Shown here: piece after piece, positions 1 to 8,905 of the stretch
Layout of the letters: every line of letters starts with the position of its first letter
How positions within the stretch are numbered: position 1 is the stretch's first letter
Assembly (NCBI RefSeq): GCF_902833225.1
Contig: NZ_CADFEI010000011.1
Coordinates: forward strand, 186,001 to 250,000
Direction: 5' to 3'
DNA: 64,000 nt
From: Burkholderia sp. BCC1644
GTDB taxonomy: Bacteria; Pseudomonadota; Gammaproteobacteria; Burkholderiales; Burkholderiaceae
The notes under the pieces: model-generated
Told to the model about the DNA's origin: nothing
Database searches by the model: none
The model's input: the letters and a program-made list of their open reading frames with translations, nothing else
Made by a program: the position numbers and the translations under genes

Positions 1-267
1 GAATGCGGCGTCGGGATCGGGCGACTCGTCGCGCATCACATGCACGCGCGCGGCGAGATGGATCACGCAATCGGCGGCCAGGTCGGCCGGCCAGCTTTCG
101 TCAAGGCCGTCGAAATCGGCGGTGTCGTGTACCCATTCGCGCACGCCGTCGATGCAGCCGCCCGGACGCCGCACCAGTGCGGTAACCGTGTGCCCGGCTT
201 CCAGCGCGCGGCGGCAGACTGCACGGCCGACGAAGCCGTTCGCGCCGGTGACGACAAGGTGACTCAC
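1..267 (-). CDS. NAD-dependent epimerase/dehydratase, N-terminal part (runs off window)
   Basis: This is the first 89 codons of a short-chain dehydrogenase/epimerase of the WcaG/UDP-glucose 4-epimerase type. The protein begins VSHLVVTGANGFVGRAVCRR, which contains the GxxGxxG dinucleotide-binding loop of the Rossmann fold, followed by an HLAARVHV stretch typical of extended SDRs. The GTG start overlaps the stop of the upstream glycosyltransferase as GTGA, which suggests translational coupling and supports this start. The catalytic Ser/Tyr/Lys lie outside the window. By position it would make or modify a nucleotide sugar for the O-antigen, or a 4-keto sugar for the initiating glycosyltransferase. 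The exact substrate cannot be read from this fragment. Confidence 0.85.
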   Translation of the reverse strand, partial: MSHLVVTGANGFVGRAVCRRALEAGHTVTALVRRPGGCIDGVREWVHDTADFDGLDESWPADLAADCVIHLAARVHVMRDESPDPDAAF

Positions 268-1109
268 CAGAGCCTCCAGCCGAAGCGGTTGTAGAACTTG
301 AAGGCCGATGCGGCGAACATGCGGATGTGCGCGAAGCCCTTGCGGGATGCGCCGCCGCCGTGATGAATCACGCGCACCGACGGGACATACGCGACGCGGG
401 CGACCTCGTGCGCGCGCAGGCTCAGGTCGTAGTCCTCGAAGTACAGGAAGTAGCGCGGATCGAAGCCGCCAAGCTTCTTCAGGACTTCGGTCCGGAACAG
501 CATGAAGCAGCCGCTGACAATGGGGGGATCCCAGACGACGTTCTGGCCGTTGATGACATCGCGCATTTCGTAGCGTGCGAGACGCTTCGCAAAAGGTGCG
601 CGGAACCGCGCCGGCAGGAAGCCGCGCACGAGCAGATCGAGCATCGCCGGGTAACGGCGGCAGAGATACTGCTGCCCGCCCGCGTCATCGCCGATCCACG
701 GTGTCAGCGCACCGGTGTCCGGATGCGAATCGAGAAACGCACGAGCGGCAACAAGCGCGTTTGCGTCGAGATCGATGTCGGGATTCAGGATCAGATGAAG
801 CGGGCGCGTCGACGCTTCGATCGCGAGATTGTGCCCCCGCCCGTAGCCGACGTTGCCGTGGCCCGACAGAATCCGGGTTGTGATGCCTGCGGCAATGAGT
901 CGGTCGATCATCGCCTCGATATTGCCGAGACCACCGTTATCGACCAGAAACAAATCGACCGGGCATTCGGGCGAGGCCGTACGCAGTCGTTCGCACGCAG
1001 CGACCAGACTGAACAGCGTCTGCTCAAGTTGAACGGCGTCGGGGTGATAAACGACGATGGAAACTGACAAACCATCATTATCGCGAGGGGGCACGCTTAT
1101 TACATTCAT
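264..1109 (-). CDS. GT2 family glycosyltransferase, probable rhamnosyltransferase
   Basis: A 281-residue cytosolic glycosyltransferase of family GT2 (GT-A fold), resembling WbbL-type rhamnosyltransferases. It opens with SVSIVVYHPDAV, carries NVGYGRGHNLAI and the nucleotide-sugar/metal motif NPDID around residues 115-119, and has the acceptor-side block FDPRYFLYFEDYDLSLRA near residue 225, where the ED pair supplies the likely catalytic base. Length is normal for a single-domain GT2. It overlaps the downstream epimerase by 4 bp and lies in the O-antigen gene run, so it most likely adds a sugar, plausibly L-rhamnose made by the rml genes, to a lipid-linked intermediate. Donor and linkage are inferred from family and context only. 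Confidence 0.85.
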   Translation of the reverse strand: MNVISVPPRDNDGLSVSIVVYHPDAVQLEQTLFSLVAACERLRTASPECPVDLFLVDNGGLGNIEAMIDRLIAAGITTRILSGHGNVGYGRGHNLAIEASTRPLHLILNPDIDLDANALVAARAFLDSHPDTGALTPWIGDDAGGQQYLCRRYPAMLDLLVRGFLPARFRAPFAKRLARYEMRDVINGQNVVWDPPIVSGCFMLFRTEVLKKLGGFDPRYFLYFEDYDLSLRAHEVARVAYVPSVRVIHHGGGASRKGFAHIRMFAASAFKFYNRFGWRLW

Positions 1110-1670
1110 CCGTGGTTCGACTGCGCGCCTGCATGATGAAGCGCTGGTTGGACAACTGCCGATGCATGAGAATCACACACTCGTACGGTTATCGAACCGT
1201 ACAAGCCCCCTTTTCGTTTGAAAGGCGGTGTCGTCCCGACATTTTAACGTCTGCGTGCCGGGCAGCAATCATAAAATCCGCCCCCATTTTAAGCGCCGCG
1301 TCGAATACGATGAACCAGCACCATCGAACGCACGCGATACCCTCCCCGTGCGCCGCGCTCAACGGTTGACCGGCCGGAACGAATCGGTCTTCGATGAGTC
1401 AATGCTGCTCGCAAGTAACGCATGGTAACGGCATGTTTTGAAATTGCCGTACTCAAGTCGTGCCTGCATTTCGTGTCTGCTTAGAATGTACCTACTGTTT
1501 CCGGGTGCGCCACATGCCAGCCATTGGATACGGCACGTTGCCGTGCAACTTCGCCTGGAGTGCCCGCGCAGCCCTCGTCGCGGCCGCTTGAACATGGCCT
1601 CGCCGGCATCGCACTGATGGCACCAAGCAGCAACGCAATTGCCCCTCTTTATACAGGTCCGTTTCACTCT
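1110..1670. other. Divergent intergenic region between GT2 gene and sulfotransferase gene
   Basis: About 560 bp separate the minus-strand GT2 gene from the plus-strand sulfotransferase gene, so promoters for both directions must lie here. The stretch is AT-richer than the genes. It holds a perfect 8-bp inverted repeat at 1183-1202 (listed separately). I see no convincing coding region or RNA gene. An open frame upstream of the sulfotransferase start reaches back to 1524, but its codon content is unlike the gene and no domain is present in it. Confidence 0.6.
1183..1202. repeat. Perfect 8-bp inverted repeat with 4-nt loop
   Basis: GTACGGTT and AACCGTAC flank ATCG as a perfect stem-loop or operator-like palindrome. 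It lies 74 bp upstream of the GT2 start. A short CCCCCTTTT run follows on the plus strand, so it could be a weak terminator for plus-strand transcription or a protein-binding site. Function is not established. Confidence 0.5.
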
Positions 1671-2927
1671 ATGCTCAACTCCTCGTCCGCGACACCGACC
1701 TTGATCGTCGTCCTGGGCATGCACCGTAGCGGAACAAGCGTTCTCACGCGCGCGATGGAAACGCTCGGTGCCGATCTCGGCTCGAGACTCATGCCTGCGG
1801 CAGCAGGAAACAACGACAAGGGATTTTTCGAAGATCTTGACGTCAATCAGATCAACATCGATGTCATGCACGCCGCTGGGTTCGACTGGGACACCATGGC
1901 ACCGATCGACTCTAGCGCGATCGACATGCACCGACTCGATGAGCTCCGTGTCAAGGCCGCGGCCATGATTCGTGCAAAATGCGGCGGCAAGACTTTTGCG
2001 CTCAAGGATCCGCGCATTGCCCGCCTACCCTGGTTCTGGCAACCCGTCCTTGCTGGATTGCAAATCCGCGTCGTGTACGTCATTGCCATTCGCAATCCGA
2101 TCAGCGTTGCACGCTCGCTCCTGGAGCGCGACCGGTTTGCCGAAGAAAAATCGCATATCCTTTGGCTCGCTCACACGCTTTCCGCGCTCGAGATGACCGC
2201 CGGTAGCACGCGGACACTCATCAGTTACGATGCGCTGCTGGATGCACCTCGAGCGGAATTGGCGCGAATCTCGTCCGAACTGGGATTGCCGCTGATCGAG
2301 TCCGAGGCTGCAACATTCGCCCGTGAATTCATCGACGGCGACCTCAGGCACACCAGATTTGCCGCGGAGGACCTCGATCTGCTTCACTCCGCGCCCCGCC
2401 AGGTCAAGGCGCTTTTTGCCGCACTCGACGAATCGGTACGAAGCAGACTTTCGGCCGACAATACGTTGCTCTCCGATGCCGCCAGAAACGCGCGTACATA
2501 CCTTGACGACATCTCGCCACTTTTAAGATATGAATGGCAACTCGATCGGCAGTTCCACCTGACACAAGCGTCCGAGCAAGCAAGCGACGCCGCGCTCCAC
2601 GATCACCAGCGCGCCACCGACACATTGAATGCGACCATTGCGTCGCTTAACGAAACGATTCACGCATTGGAACAGCAGCAGCAAGCATGGTCCCAAGCAC
2701 TGCAAAGCGCTCATACCGAACGCGACGACGCGCGTAACAGGCAGGGAGAACTCGAGGCACAGCTGCGCTCGACTCATGCTGCGCTCGCCGACACCGAATC
2801 GAAGATGACGACTGCAAGCACGGAACTCGACGACTTACGCAGATCACAGATCGAGTTATTGACGTCGAAAAGCTGGCGAATAACATCACCCCTGCGCACG
2901 ATCAAGCGCTTGTTGACGAGAGCCTGA
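1671..2927 (+). CDS. Sulfotransferase with C-terminal coiled coil
   Basis: A 418-residue protein. Residues 16-24 (GMHRSGTSV) form the 5'-phosphosulfate-binding loop of PAPS-dependent sulfotransferases, and RNPISVARSLLERD near residue 141 matches the 3'-phosphate-binding region. After the catalytic domain, residues ~295-395 are a long Gln/Glu/Ala-rich coiled coil, and the last 20 residues (SKSWRITSPLRTIKRLLTRA) form a basic, probably amphipathic tail. It is the only plus-strand gene inside the O-antigen run and converges on the twin-domain GT2 gene. The inferred role is sulfation of a surface polysaccharide. The start at 1671 was chosen because the catalytic domain begins directly after it; 1617 and 1524 are in-frame alternatives and none has a strong ribosome-binding site. 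Confidence 0.8.
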   Translation: MLNSSSATPTLIVVLGMHRSGTSVLTRAMETLGADLGSRLMPAAAGNNDKGFFEDLDVNQINIDVMHAAGFDWDTMAPIDSSAIDMHRLDELRVKAAAMIRAKCGGKTFALKDPRIARLPWFWQPVLAGLQIRVVYVIAIRNPISVARSLLERDRFAEEKSHILWLAHTLSALEMTAGSTRTLISYDALLDAPRAELARISSELGLPLIESEAATFAREFIDGDLRHTRFAAEDLDLLHSAPRQVKALFAALDESVRSRLSADNTLLSDAARNARTYLDDISPLLRYEWQLDRQFHLTQASEQASDAALHDHQRATDTLNATIASLNETIHALEQQQQAWSQALQSAHTERDDARNRQGELEAQLRSTHAALADTESKMTTASTELDDLRRSQIELLTSKSWRITSPLRTIKRLLTRA

Positions 2928-3091
2928 CCGGGCAACGACACCACCGCCAGCCTGACACTTCACAACCCGTATCCCTTTCCAGGGAATGCGGGCTGCCATA
3001 TGTCCAACCATGCCCGTTGCGCTAACAACGCAACGTTGCACGCCGCCCCCGACCGGAAAGCCCGCGACACAAGTGGCGGCCACGCATGACC

Positions 3092-5389
3092 CTACACCGC
3101 CATATCCTCGCTCAGATCCTTCTGCTCGACCCACGGCCTGCGCACGCGCGGCGGAAAATTGGGGCGGAAATCGCCGCCACTTATGGTCAGATTCGGGTTA
3201 TAGAAAGGATCATTCCTGATGACATCCGCCCAGATTCTGCGAAAGTTATCGCACTCCTCAAGGAACTGCCGGCGGCGATCTTCGTTCGTCGGCAATCCGA
3301 GGCTCGCCGATTCGTGATGGAAAAGCAGTGCGCGCGGCGTCCATACATTCGCGTAACCCGCCTGTCCGAGACGCATGCCAAGATCCACGTCATTGAACGC
3401 CACCGCAAAATTGACCTCGTCAAAACCCGAGACTTCGAGAAAGACTTCGCGGCGCATCACCACGCATGCAGCCGTCACGGCCGAGTACCGCTGAGTACAC
3501 GCAGCACGTCCGAAATAGCCGAACGTTTCGCCAGGCTCTCCGACGTGCGGATGCCCCGCGAGGCCGCCGATACCCACGACCACGCCACTGTGCTGGATCG
3601 TCCCGTTCGGATAAAGCAGCTTGGCGCCAACCGAGCCGACTTCGGGGCGCAACGCGTGCCCGACCATTTCCCGTAACCAGTTCGGTTCGATCACTTCAAT
3701 GTCGTTGTTCACGAAAGCCAGCAACGGCGCATCCGTCTGGGTCACGGCCCAGTTATTCAGCGCGGCAAAACTGTACGGCTTGTCGTAGTCGAGCAAACGC
3801 ACCTTTGGCGATTGCAGCGCCTGCGCGAAATACTCCATCGTGCTCGCTTCCACGCTGCGATTGTTCACGATGACGATTTCATAGTTCTCGTAGGTCGTTT
3901 TCTCAAGAATCGAGTCGACAGCAACACGAAGCAGTTCGACCTTGTCCTTCGTCGGAATGATGATTGCGACCTTAGGCTCAGGTGCAGGAACCGGCCACGT
4001 AACCTGGTAGTAACCGAGATGTGGCTGACGCTCCACCATCGCGCTCCGACCGGTTCGCTCGAGATGCTCGCGAATCGCACGCTCTGCAGCCTCATACGGA
4101 TACAGCTTCTCCGTCGTGGCAAGCGCGACGGAGCCACTGATTGCACGCCAGTGGTAAAGAATGAACGGAATATGCCTGATGCGCTCCGGCGTGGTTTGCT
4201 CGCTGAAGCGAAGCGTCACGTCGTAGTCCTGGCTACCGTTGAACGCACTCCGGAAACCGCCGATCTCCCGCAGTATCGACGTGCGGTAAACCGCCAGATG
4301 AACCACCGCGTTCTGCGACAGCATCAGATCGTAGTTCCAGTCCGATTTGAACCACGGCTCGTAGCGCTTGCCCTGCTCGTCGATCTTGTCCTCGTCCGAG
4401 TAGAGCATGTCGAGATCGGGCTGCTTGTTCAGCTCCACCGCCATCATATACAGCGCGTGCGCGGCAAGCTCGTCGTCATGATCGAGTAGCGCGCTGAACT
4501 CGCCTGTCGCAAGCGACAACGCCGAATTGGTGGCCTCGGCAATATGTCCGTTCGTCTCGCGACGCAAATATCGGATTCTCGAATCCTGCGCAGCATATCG
4601 TTCGCAAATCCGCTGCACATGAGGTTGTGGCGACGCATCGTCGACGAGGCACAGCTCCCAGTGATCGTAAAGCTGCTCCCGCACCGACTCGATGCATCGG
4701 ATCAGGAATGGCTCGGGCGTGTTGTAGAGGGGAACCAGCACGGAAATGAGCGGACGATACGCCAGGCGCTCGATATGCGCCGCGATCCCGGATACGTCGT
4801 CCTGCGACAACGTATCGTAGCGTGCCACCCAATCTCCATACTCGTTACCCGACTGGCCTGGCAAGGTGTCGGTCGTGCGATCCCTGAGTGCGTGCCGCAG
4901 CGCGCCAACGACGCCACGCTCCTTGACCAGCCGCATGGCTTGCACGGCATACGGAAAAACCATCCCGGGCTTGTCGCGAAGCGCGCGGATCACAGGCTTC
5001 ATGCGTCGCCAAGCCAGCGACAATCTTGACATGGGTTGAATCGACAACCGCTTGATCCTGAAACGTCCGGGACAGCTCATCGGATCCAGGCGAATCGCCC
5101 GTACATTCGCCGGAAATACAACCATCGCACCCTGCGCAGACAAAGACGTTACGGGCAACGCCTGCGCAAGCTCCTGCGAAAATCCGGTGCCGGCGTCGAA
5201 ATAGAACGTCGGAGCGAGAACGCCGCTCTCGAGTTCGACCTCGAGCGTGACGAGGTTCCACCCCGCCGAGATTCGAGCATTGCCGAAATCAAGCAGAAAA
5301 TACGGATCCGCCCCGGTGGCAACCCACCACGGCCCGTCAGCAGTCAAATCATTCGCCGGGTTGAGTGTCGGCTCGATCATGTGAGTCAT
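3092..5389 (-). CDS. Twin-domain GT2 glycosyltransferase (765 aa)
   Basis: Two GT2 catalytic domains in one chain. Residues ~15-120 look like a beta-rich accessory domain. GT2-1 spans ~213-440, with VSVLVPLYN-like entry (ISVLVPLYN), LVDDAS and the DXD-type motif DHDDE at 303-307. GT2-2 spans ~473-700, with VAIIIPTKD, NNDIE at 561-565 and FNDVDLGMRLGQAGY as the catalytic-base region. Such tandem enzymes often add two different linkages or make a repeat unit processively. The ATG overlaps the stop of the upstream fusion gene as ATGA, so the two are translationally coupled. It is a clear paralogue of the 625-residue enzyme at 10426-12303. The specific sugars are unknown. Confidence 0.88.
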   Translation of the reverse strand: MTHMIEPTLNPANDLTADGPWWVATGADPYFLLDFGNARISAGWNLVTLEVELESGVLAPTFYFDAGTGFSQELAQALPVTSLSAQGAMVVFPANVRAIRLDPMSCPGRFRIKRLSIQPMSRLSLAWRRMKPVIRALRDKPGMVFPYAVQAMRLVKERGVVGALRHALRDRTTDTLPGQSGNEYGDWVARYDTLSQDDVSGIAAHIERLAYRPLISVLVPLYNTPEPFLIRCIESVREQLYDHWELCLVDDASPQPHVQRICERYAAQDSRIRYLRRETNGHIAEATNSALSLATGEFSALLDHDDELAAHALYMMAVELNKQPDLDMLYSDEDKIDEQGKRYEPWFKSDWNYDLMLSQNAVVHLAVYRTSILREIGGFRSAFNGSQDYDVTLRFSEQTTPERIRHIPFILYHWRAISGSVALATTEKLYPYEAAERAIREHLERTGRSAMVERQPHLGYYQVTWPVPAPEPKVAIIIPTKDKVELLRVAVDSILEKTTYENYEIVIVNNRSVEASTMEYFAQALQSPKVRLLDYDKPYSFAALNNWAVTQTDAPLLAFVNNDIEVIEPNWLREMVGHALRPEVGSVGAKLLYPNGTIQHSGVVVGIGGLAGHPHVGEPGETFGYFGRAACTQRYSAVTAACVVMRREVFLEVSGFDEVNFAVAFNDVDLGMRLGQAGYANVWTPRALLFHHESASLGLPTNEDRRRQFLEECDNFRRIWADVIRNDPFYNPNLTISGGDFRPNFPPRVRRPWVEQKDLSEDMAV

Positions 5390-8300
5390 TTTTGAGTGGA
5401 CGAGTTGCGGGACGAACTATCGCCGCCGGGAATCTGCGCAAACAGGTCGCTTACCGTCTGATCGAAACGCTGTGTCGAACAATCGACGGCAACGCGTTCA
5501 AGCGCATTCGTCCGCACTGCATTCCACAACACCTCGTCGTTATACAAGCGCACACATGCATCGGCATACGCATCGGCATCGTCCTCAGCAAGCAGATGCA
5601 CACCGGACTCCCAACCCAGTTGTTCGGCAATCAGTCGAGTGGTCACCATCGGAACGCCATGCGATGCTGCAACCTGTGCCTTGATCGGGATACCTGCGGC
5701 GATTCGAGTCGGGGCAATGACGACGCGTGCAGCGTCGTACCATGGTTCAAGCTCATCGACTCGGCCGACCAGGTGCACGGATCGATCCTTCAATGCGAAA
5801 ACACTGGCTGCCCGGTTATAGCCCACGATGTGGAGCTTGAGATCGGCGCCCAGTTTTTCGAGAACCTTCGGCCAGATTTGCGTGACGAACCAGCGCAGCG
5901 AATCGGCGTTGGGCGAATTATCGTCATGAATCCCGCCGACGAACAGGAAGTCGGCACGTTGCGCGAACGCACGCGGCGTCGGCGTCGGCTCGACCGCGTG
6001 GCCGAGCACGTAGACAGGCCCCACGCCATGCGATTCGAATTGACGCTTCTCAGCTTCGGACACGGAAATGATCGCCTTGGCCGGACGGGTCAGCGCAATT
6101 TCGCCTGCAATCATCTTGCGAGCTTCGTCTGGCGACACGGTCTCGCCAGACAATTTGCGCTCCAGCAGCACGCGCGACGAAAACAGCGACTCCGCATCGT
6201 AAATGATGGCCGTGTCGCTCACCCACGGCGACTTGCCGCCGTTGGTTGCTCCGAGGAACGCTTCCATGTTGTGCGGACGGCAAACCACGATCGCATCGTA
6301 GTATCCGGCCCGCTCCTTCAGAAACCGCGAAAGATCACGCGCAGAATAGTCGCGCATCACCTCCACCGAAACAGGAACCGTGCGCCGAATGGCCGGCCAG
6401 CTCTCTTCGTGGCGGAACATCGGGAAAAGCGTAATGTCTGCCCCCGCCTTTTCCAGTGCGCACAGAAGCTCCAGTGCGCGCGGATACCCGGATCCCAGGC
6501 TTTCATGCGGGACACGGTCCTCGATAAAGAGAAGCCTCTTTCGGTTACTGCGCGCTGCACGCGCCCACAGAATCTTCTCAGGCGCTACCTCGTGCTGCTC
6601 CTGGAGCCAGCCCGCGTGCCGCTCGCGGAAGATTCCATGGTTTCTCTGCTGCAGTTGCAAAGCTTGGGCACTGGTCGATGCGCTGCCGAATTCGTAATGC
6701 ATGATGACGACATCCGGATCGAACACCACGCGATGCCCTGACTCCCACAACCGCAGACAATAGTCCGTTTCCTCATAGTAAGCAGGCGCGTAGCGCTCGT
6801 CGAATGCATTCAGGCGTTCGAACAATTGGCGTGGGGTCAACAGGAAAGCCCCCGAGCAATAGTCGACATCGCGGCGGAACATGTATTCCGCACCATCAGG
6901 CGCACCACCACGGCCGTAACCCGTGCACGCACCGTTTCGCCAGACCACGGATCCGGCCTCCTGCAGCAATCCGTCCGGCAATATGATCCGCCCTCCGACA
7001 GCGCCGATGTCGCCTTCCGCCTCGCACAGCGCGACCGCCGCCTCCAGCGAGCCCGACATCAGAAGTGCGTCGTTGTTGAGGAACAGCAGGTACTTGCCGC
7101 GAGCCTCCTTCGCCGCCCGGTTCGTACCCTTCAGGAAGTGCAGGTTCTCCTTGCTGCGGATGATCGTTGCGCCTTCGATACGATCAAGCAGCCGGGAAGT
7201 TGCATCGGTCGATGCATTGTCCAGAATGATCACTTCCGCCTTGATCTCGCTGTCGCTCAGGACTTCGGCGATCGATGCCAGGCATGCATAACTCAGCTCG
7301 ACACTGTTATAGAAGATCAGCAGAATGCTGACGTCGGGCTCCACATGACGTTTGAATCGCAGCATCCCGCTCGAGGTCAAAAACGCGTCGAAACGCACCT
7401 TGAATCCGGCACGCATCGCCGCTTTCGCATCAGTTCCCAGTGCGCCATCCGAGGTTCCCGCGGCGGCCGTCGTCGCGCCACCGGCACCGGGAGCACCAGT
7501 AGACGAAAGTGCCAGCGGATTCACCGCTCCCGAGCCGCGAAGCCGCGTAATCACGGCCCGCATCGGTGCCGTCACGCGCCAGGATGTGGAACTCCGGAAC
7601 GACTGAACGATCTGATCGCGCTCGCGAAGCTCGCTCTCCATCAAGCTGTGCAGTTGCCCTTCGTACTCGCTGTGTTGCTGTACAAGTTTCGCTTCGAGCC
7701 GCTCGACTTCGGAGGAGAGGCGCGCGCACTCCGCTTTGCTGGCAGCGCGGGACGATTGTTCGTCCCGTGCCCGCGCCAGATCTGCATCGAGTGCGACGAT
7801 GCGTTGACGGAGAACCTCCTGCGCAGCCGCCGCATCCGCGGCGCCCGATTCCAGTGTCTGCCGAACCACCCGCTCCTGTGCCAGTTCCGACGCAAGAGCC
7901 CCGACACGTTCATCGAACCCGGCCCTGGCCGCCTGCGCTTCATTCGACAGGCGCACGATTTCTCCGCTCAGGTTATTGGCGTGCCTGTCGAGGTCAACCG
8001 CCTGGACATGACGACGAAAAGCCTCTCCACGCGCAGCAAACATCGCCCGAATCGTCGACGCAGCTGCAGGGTCGGCGCCCAGCGCCATCAGTTTGGCAAT
8101 CAGCGGCGCACTCTCGGATCCCGTGCAAAGCACGCCGAGTCCCTCGGAGTTGTCGAACTCGAACGACGGGTACTTCGCCGACAGTTCCTGCCAAAGCTGC
8201 CAGACGCCGAACCCACGCTCGCGCACATTGATATCGTGGAAAAGGACAACTGCTCGATCCGAGAGTGCGTCGAACCATGTGTCGAAATCGTGCTTGACCG

Positions 8301-8754
8301 CTTCATACGTATGCAACCCGTCGATATGAAGCAGATCGATTTCTCCTTGCGGACGACTCGGGAAGTAGTCCCTCGCCTCGTCGAACGTCATTCTGAGTAG
8401 CTTCGAAAAGCCCGCGTAGTGCAGATCGTTGAACTTCGAGAGGCTATCGAATACCTCCTCACCGTACTGGCCGGCATGCTCGTCTCCCTGCCACGTATCG
8501 ACCGCAAAGCAGCGCGTCGACAACCCGTACTGCGAAACCGCCTGACAGAATGCCGAGTATGAGTTTCCGCTGTGAGTACCCAATTCCACCAACACACGCG
8601 GCTGTATCGCCTTCACGAGCCAGAATGCGGTAGCGATGTGCCCCGCCCACGCGCCCGGAGAAACGAGCCGGCGCGGCTCCCAGAACAACTCACCGTCGAT
8701 GCCCAAGGCATCGATGATTTCAGGGAGCGAATATTGACCAGTTGTATTTTCCAC
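5386..8754 (-). CDS. Methyltransferase / coiled-coil / GT2 / GT4 fusion protein
   Basis: A 1122-residue multidomain enzyme. Residues ~30-215 are a class I SAM methyltransferase of the CmcI-like type (VELGTHSGNS at ~56-65, then LLHIDGLHTYEAVKHDFD and VVLFHDIN). Residues ~250-385 form a coiled coil ending in SSTSWRVTAPMRAVITRLRG. A GT2 domain starts near 474 (VSILLIFYN, NNDA at 560-563, YEETDYCLRLW). A GT4-type domain fills the C-terminus (FLFVGGIHDDNSPNADSLRW). The GTG start at 8754 was preferred to the upstream ATG at 8853 because GAAGGA sits 5 nt before it. The layout recalls WbdD-type chain-terminating enzymes, which combine a methyltransferase with a coiled-coil ruler, but here two glycosyltransferases are fused on. 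A cap or chain-length role is inferred. Confidence 0.85.
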   Translation of the reverse strand: MENTTGQYSLPEIIDALGIDGELFWEPRRLVSPGAWAGHIATAFWLVKAIQPRVLVELGTHSGNSYSAFCQAVSQYGLSTRCFAVDTWQGDEHAGQYGEEVFDSLSKFNDLHYAGFSKLLRMTFDEARDYFPSRPQGEIDLLHIDGLHTYEAVKHDFDTWFDALSDRAVVLFHDINVRERGFGVWQLWQELSAKYPSFEFDNSEGLGVLCTGSESAPLIAKLMALGADPAAASTIRAMFAARGEAFRRHVQAVDLDRHANNLSGEIVRLSNEAQAARAGFDERVGALASELAQERVVRQTLESGAADAAAAQEVLRQRIVALDADLARARDEQSSRAASKAECARLSSEVERLEAKLVQQHSEYEGQLHSLMESELRERDQIVQSFRSSTSWRVTAPMRAVITRLRGSGAVNPLALSSTGAPGAGGATTAAAGTSDGALGTDAKAAMRAGFKVRFDAFLTSSGMLRFKRHVEPDVSILLIFYNSVELSYACLASIAEVLSDSEIKAEVIILDNASTDATSRLLDRIEGATIIRSKENLHFLKGTNRAAKEARGKYLLFLNNDALLMSGSLEAAVALCEAEGDIGAVGGRIILPDGLLQEAGSVVWRNGACTGYGRGGAPDGAEYMFRRDVDYCSGAFLLTPRQLFERLNAFDERYAPAYYEETDYCLRLWESGHRVVFDPDVVIMHYEFGSASTSAQALQLQQRNHGIFRERHAGWLQEQHEVAPEKILWARAARSNRKRLLFIEDRVPHESLGSGYPRALELLCALEKAGADITLFPMFRHEESWPAIRRTVPVSVEVMRDYSARDLSRFLKERAGYYDAIVVCRPHNMEAFLGATNGGKSPWVSDTAIIYDAESLFSSRVLLERKLSGETVSPDEARKMIAGEIALTRPAKAIISVSEAEKRQFESHGVGPVYVLGHAVEPTPTPRAFAQRADFLFVGGIHDDNSPNADSLRWFVTQIWPKVLEKLGADLKLHIVGYNRAASVFALKDRSVHLVGRVDELEPWYDAARVVIAPTRIAAGIPIKAQVAASHGVPMVTTRLIAEQLGWESGVHLLAEDDADAYADACVRLYNDEVLWNAVRTNALERVAVDCSTQRFDQTVSDLFAQIPGGDSSSRNSSTQK

Positions 8755-8905
8755 TTGATTCCTTCGTAGTCGGACGACTGTGCCGCCCCCGCCAGCAATC
8801 GATCCGGTGTTCAGACGAACGCAACGCAAACCGCTACAGCACACCTTGTCCATGCTCCGCCGGGCCGCACAATACGGCTTTCGCGACGCAACACGCGCAC
8901 TTCAC

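Noticed and set aside
1524..1670. Upstream extension of the sulfotransferase to 1524
   Set aside because: The added residues are not part of the catalytic fold and no ribosome-binding site supports them.
5365..8400. Long plus-strand open frames opposite the fusion gene
   Set aside because: They are Arg/His-rich shadow frames of the minus-strand gene, with no domain motifs and no ribosome-binding sites.
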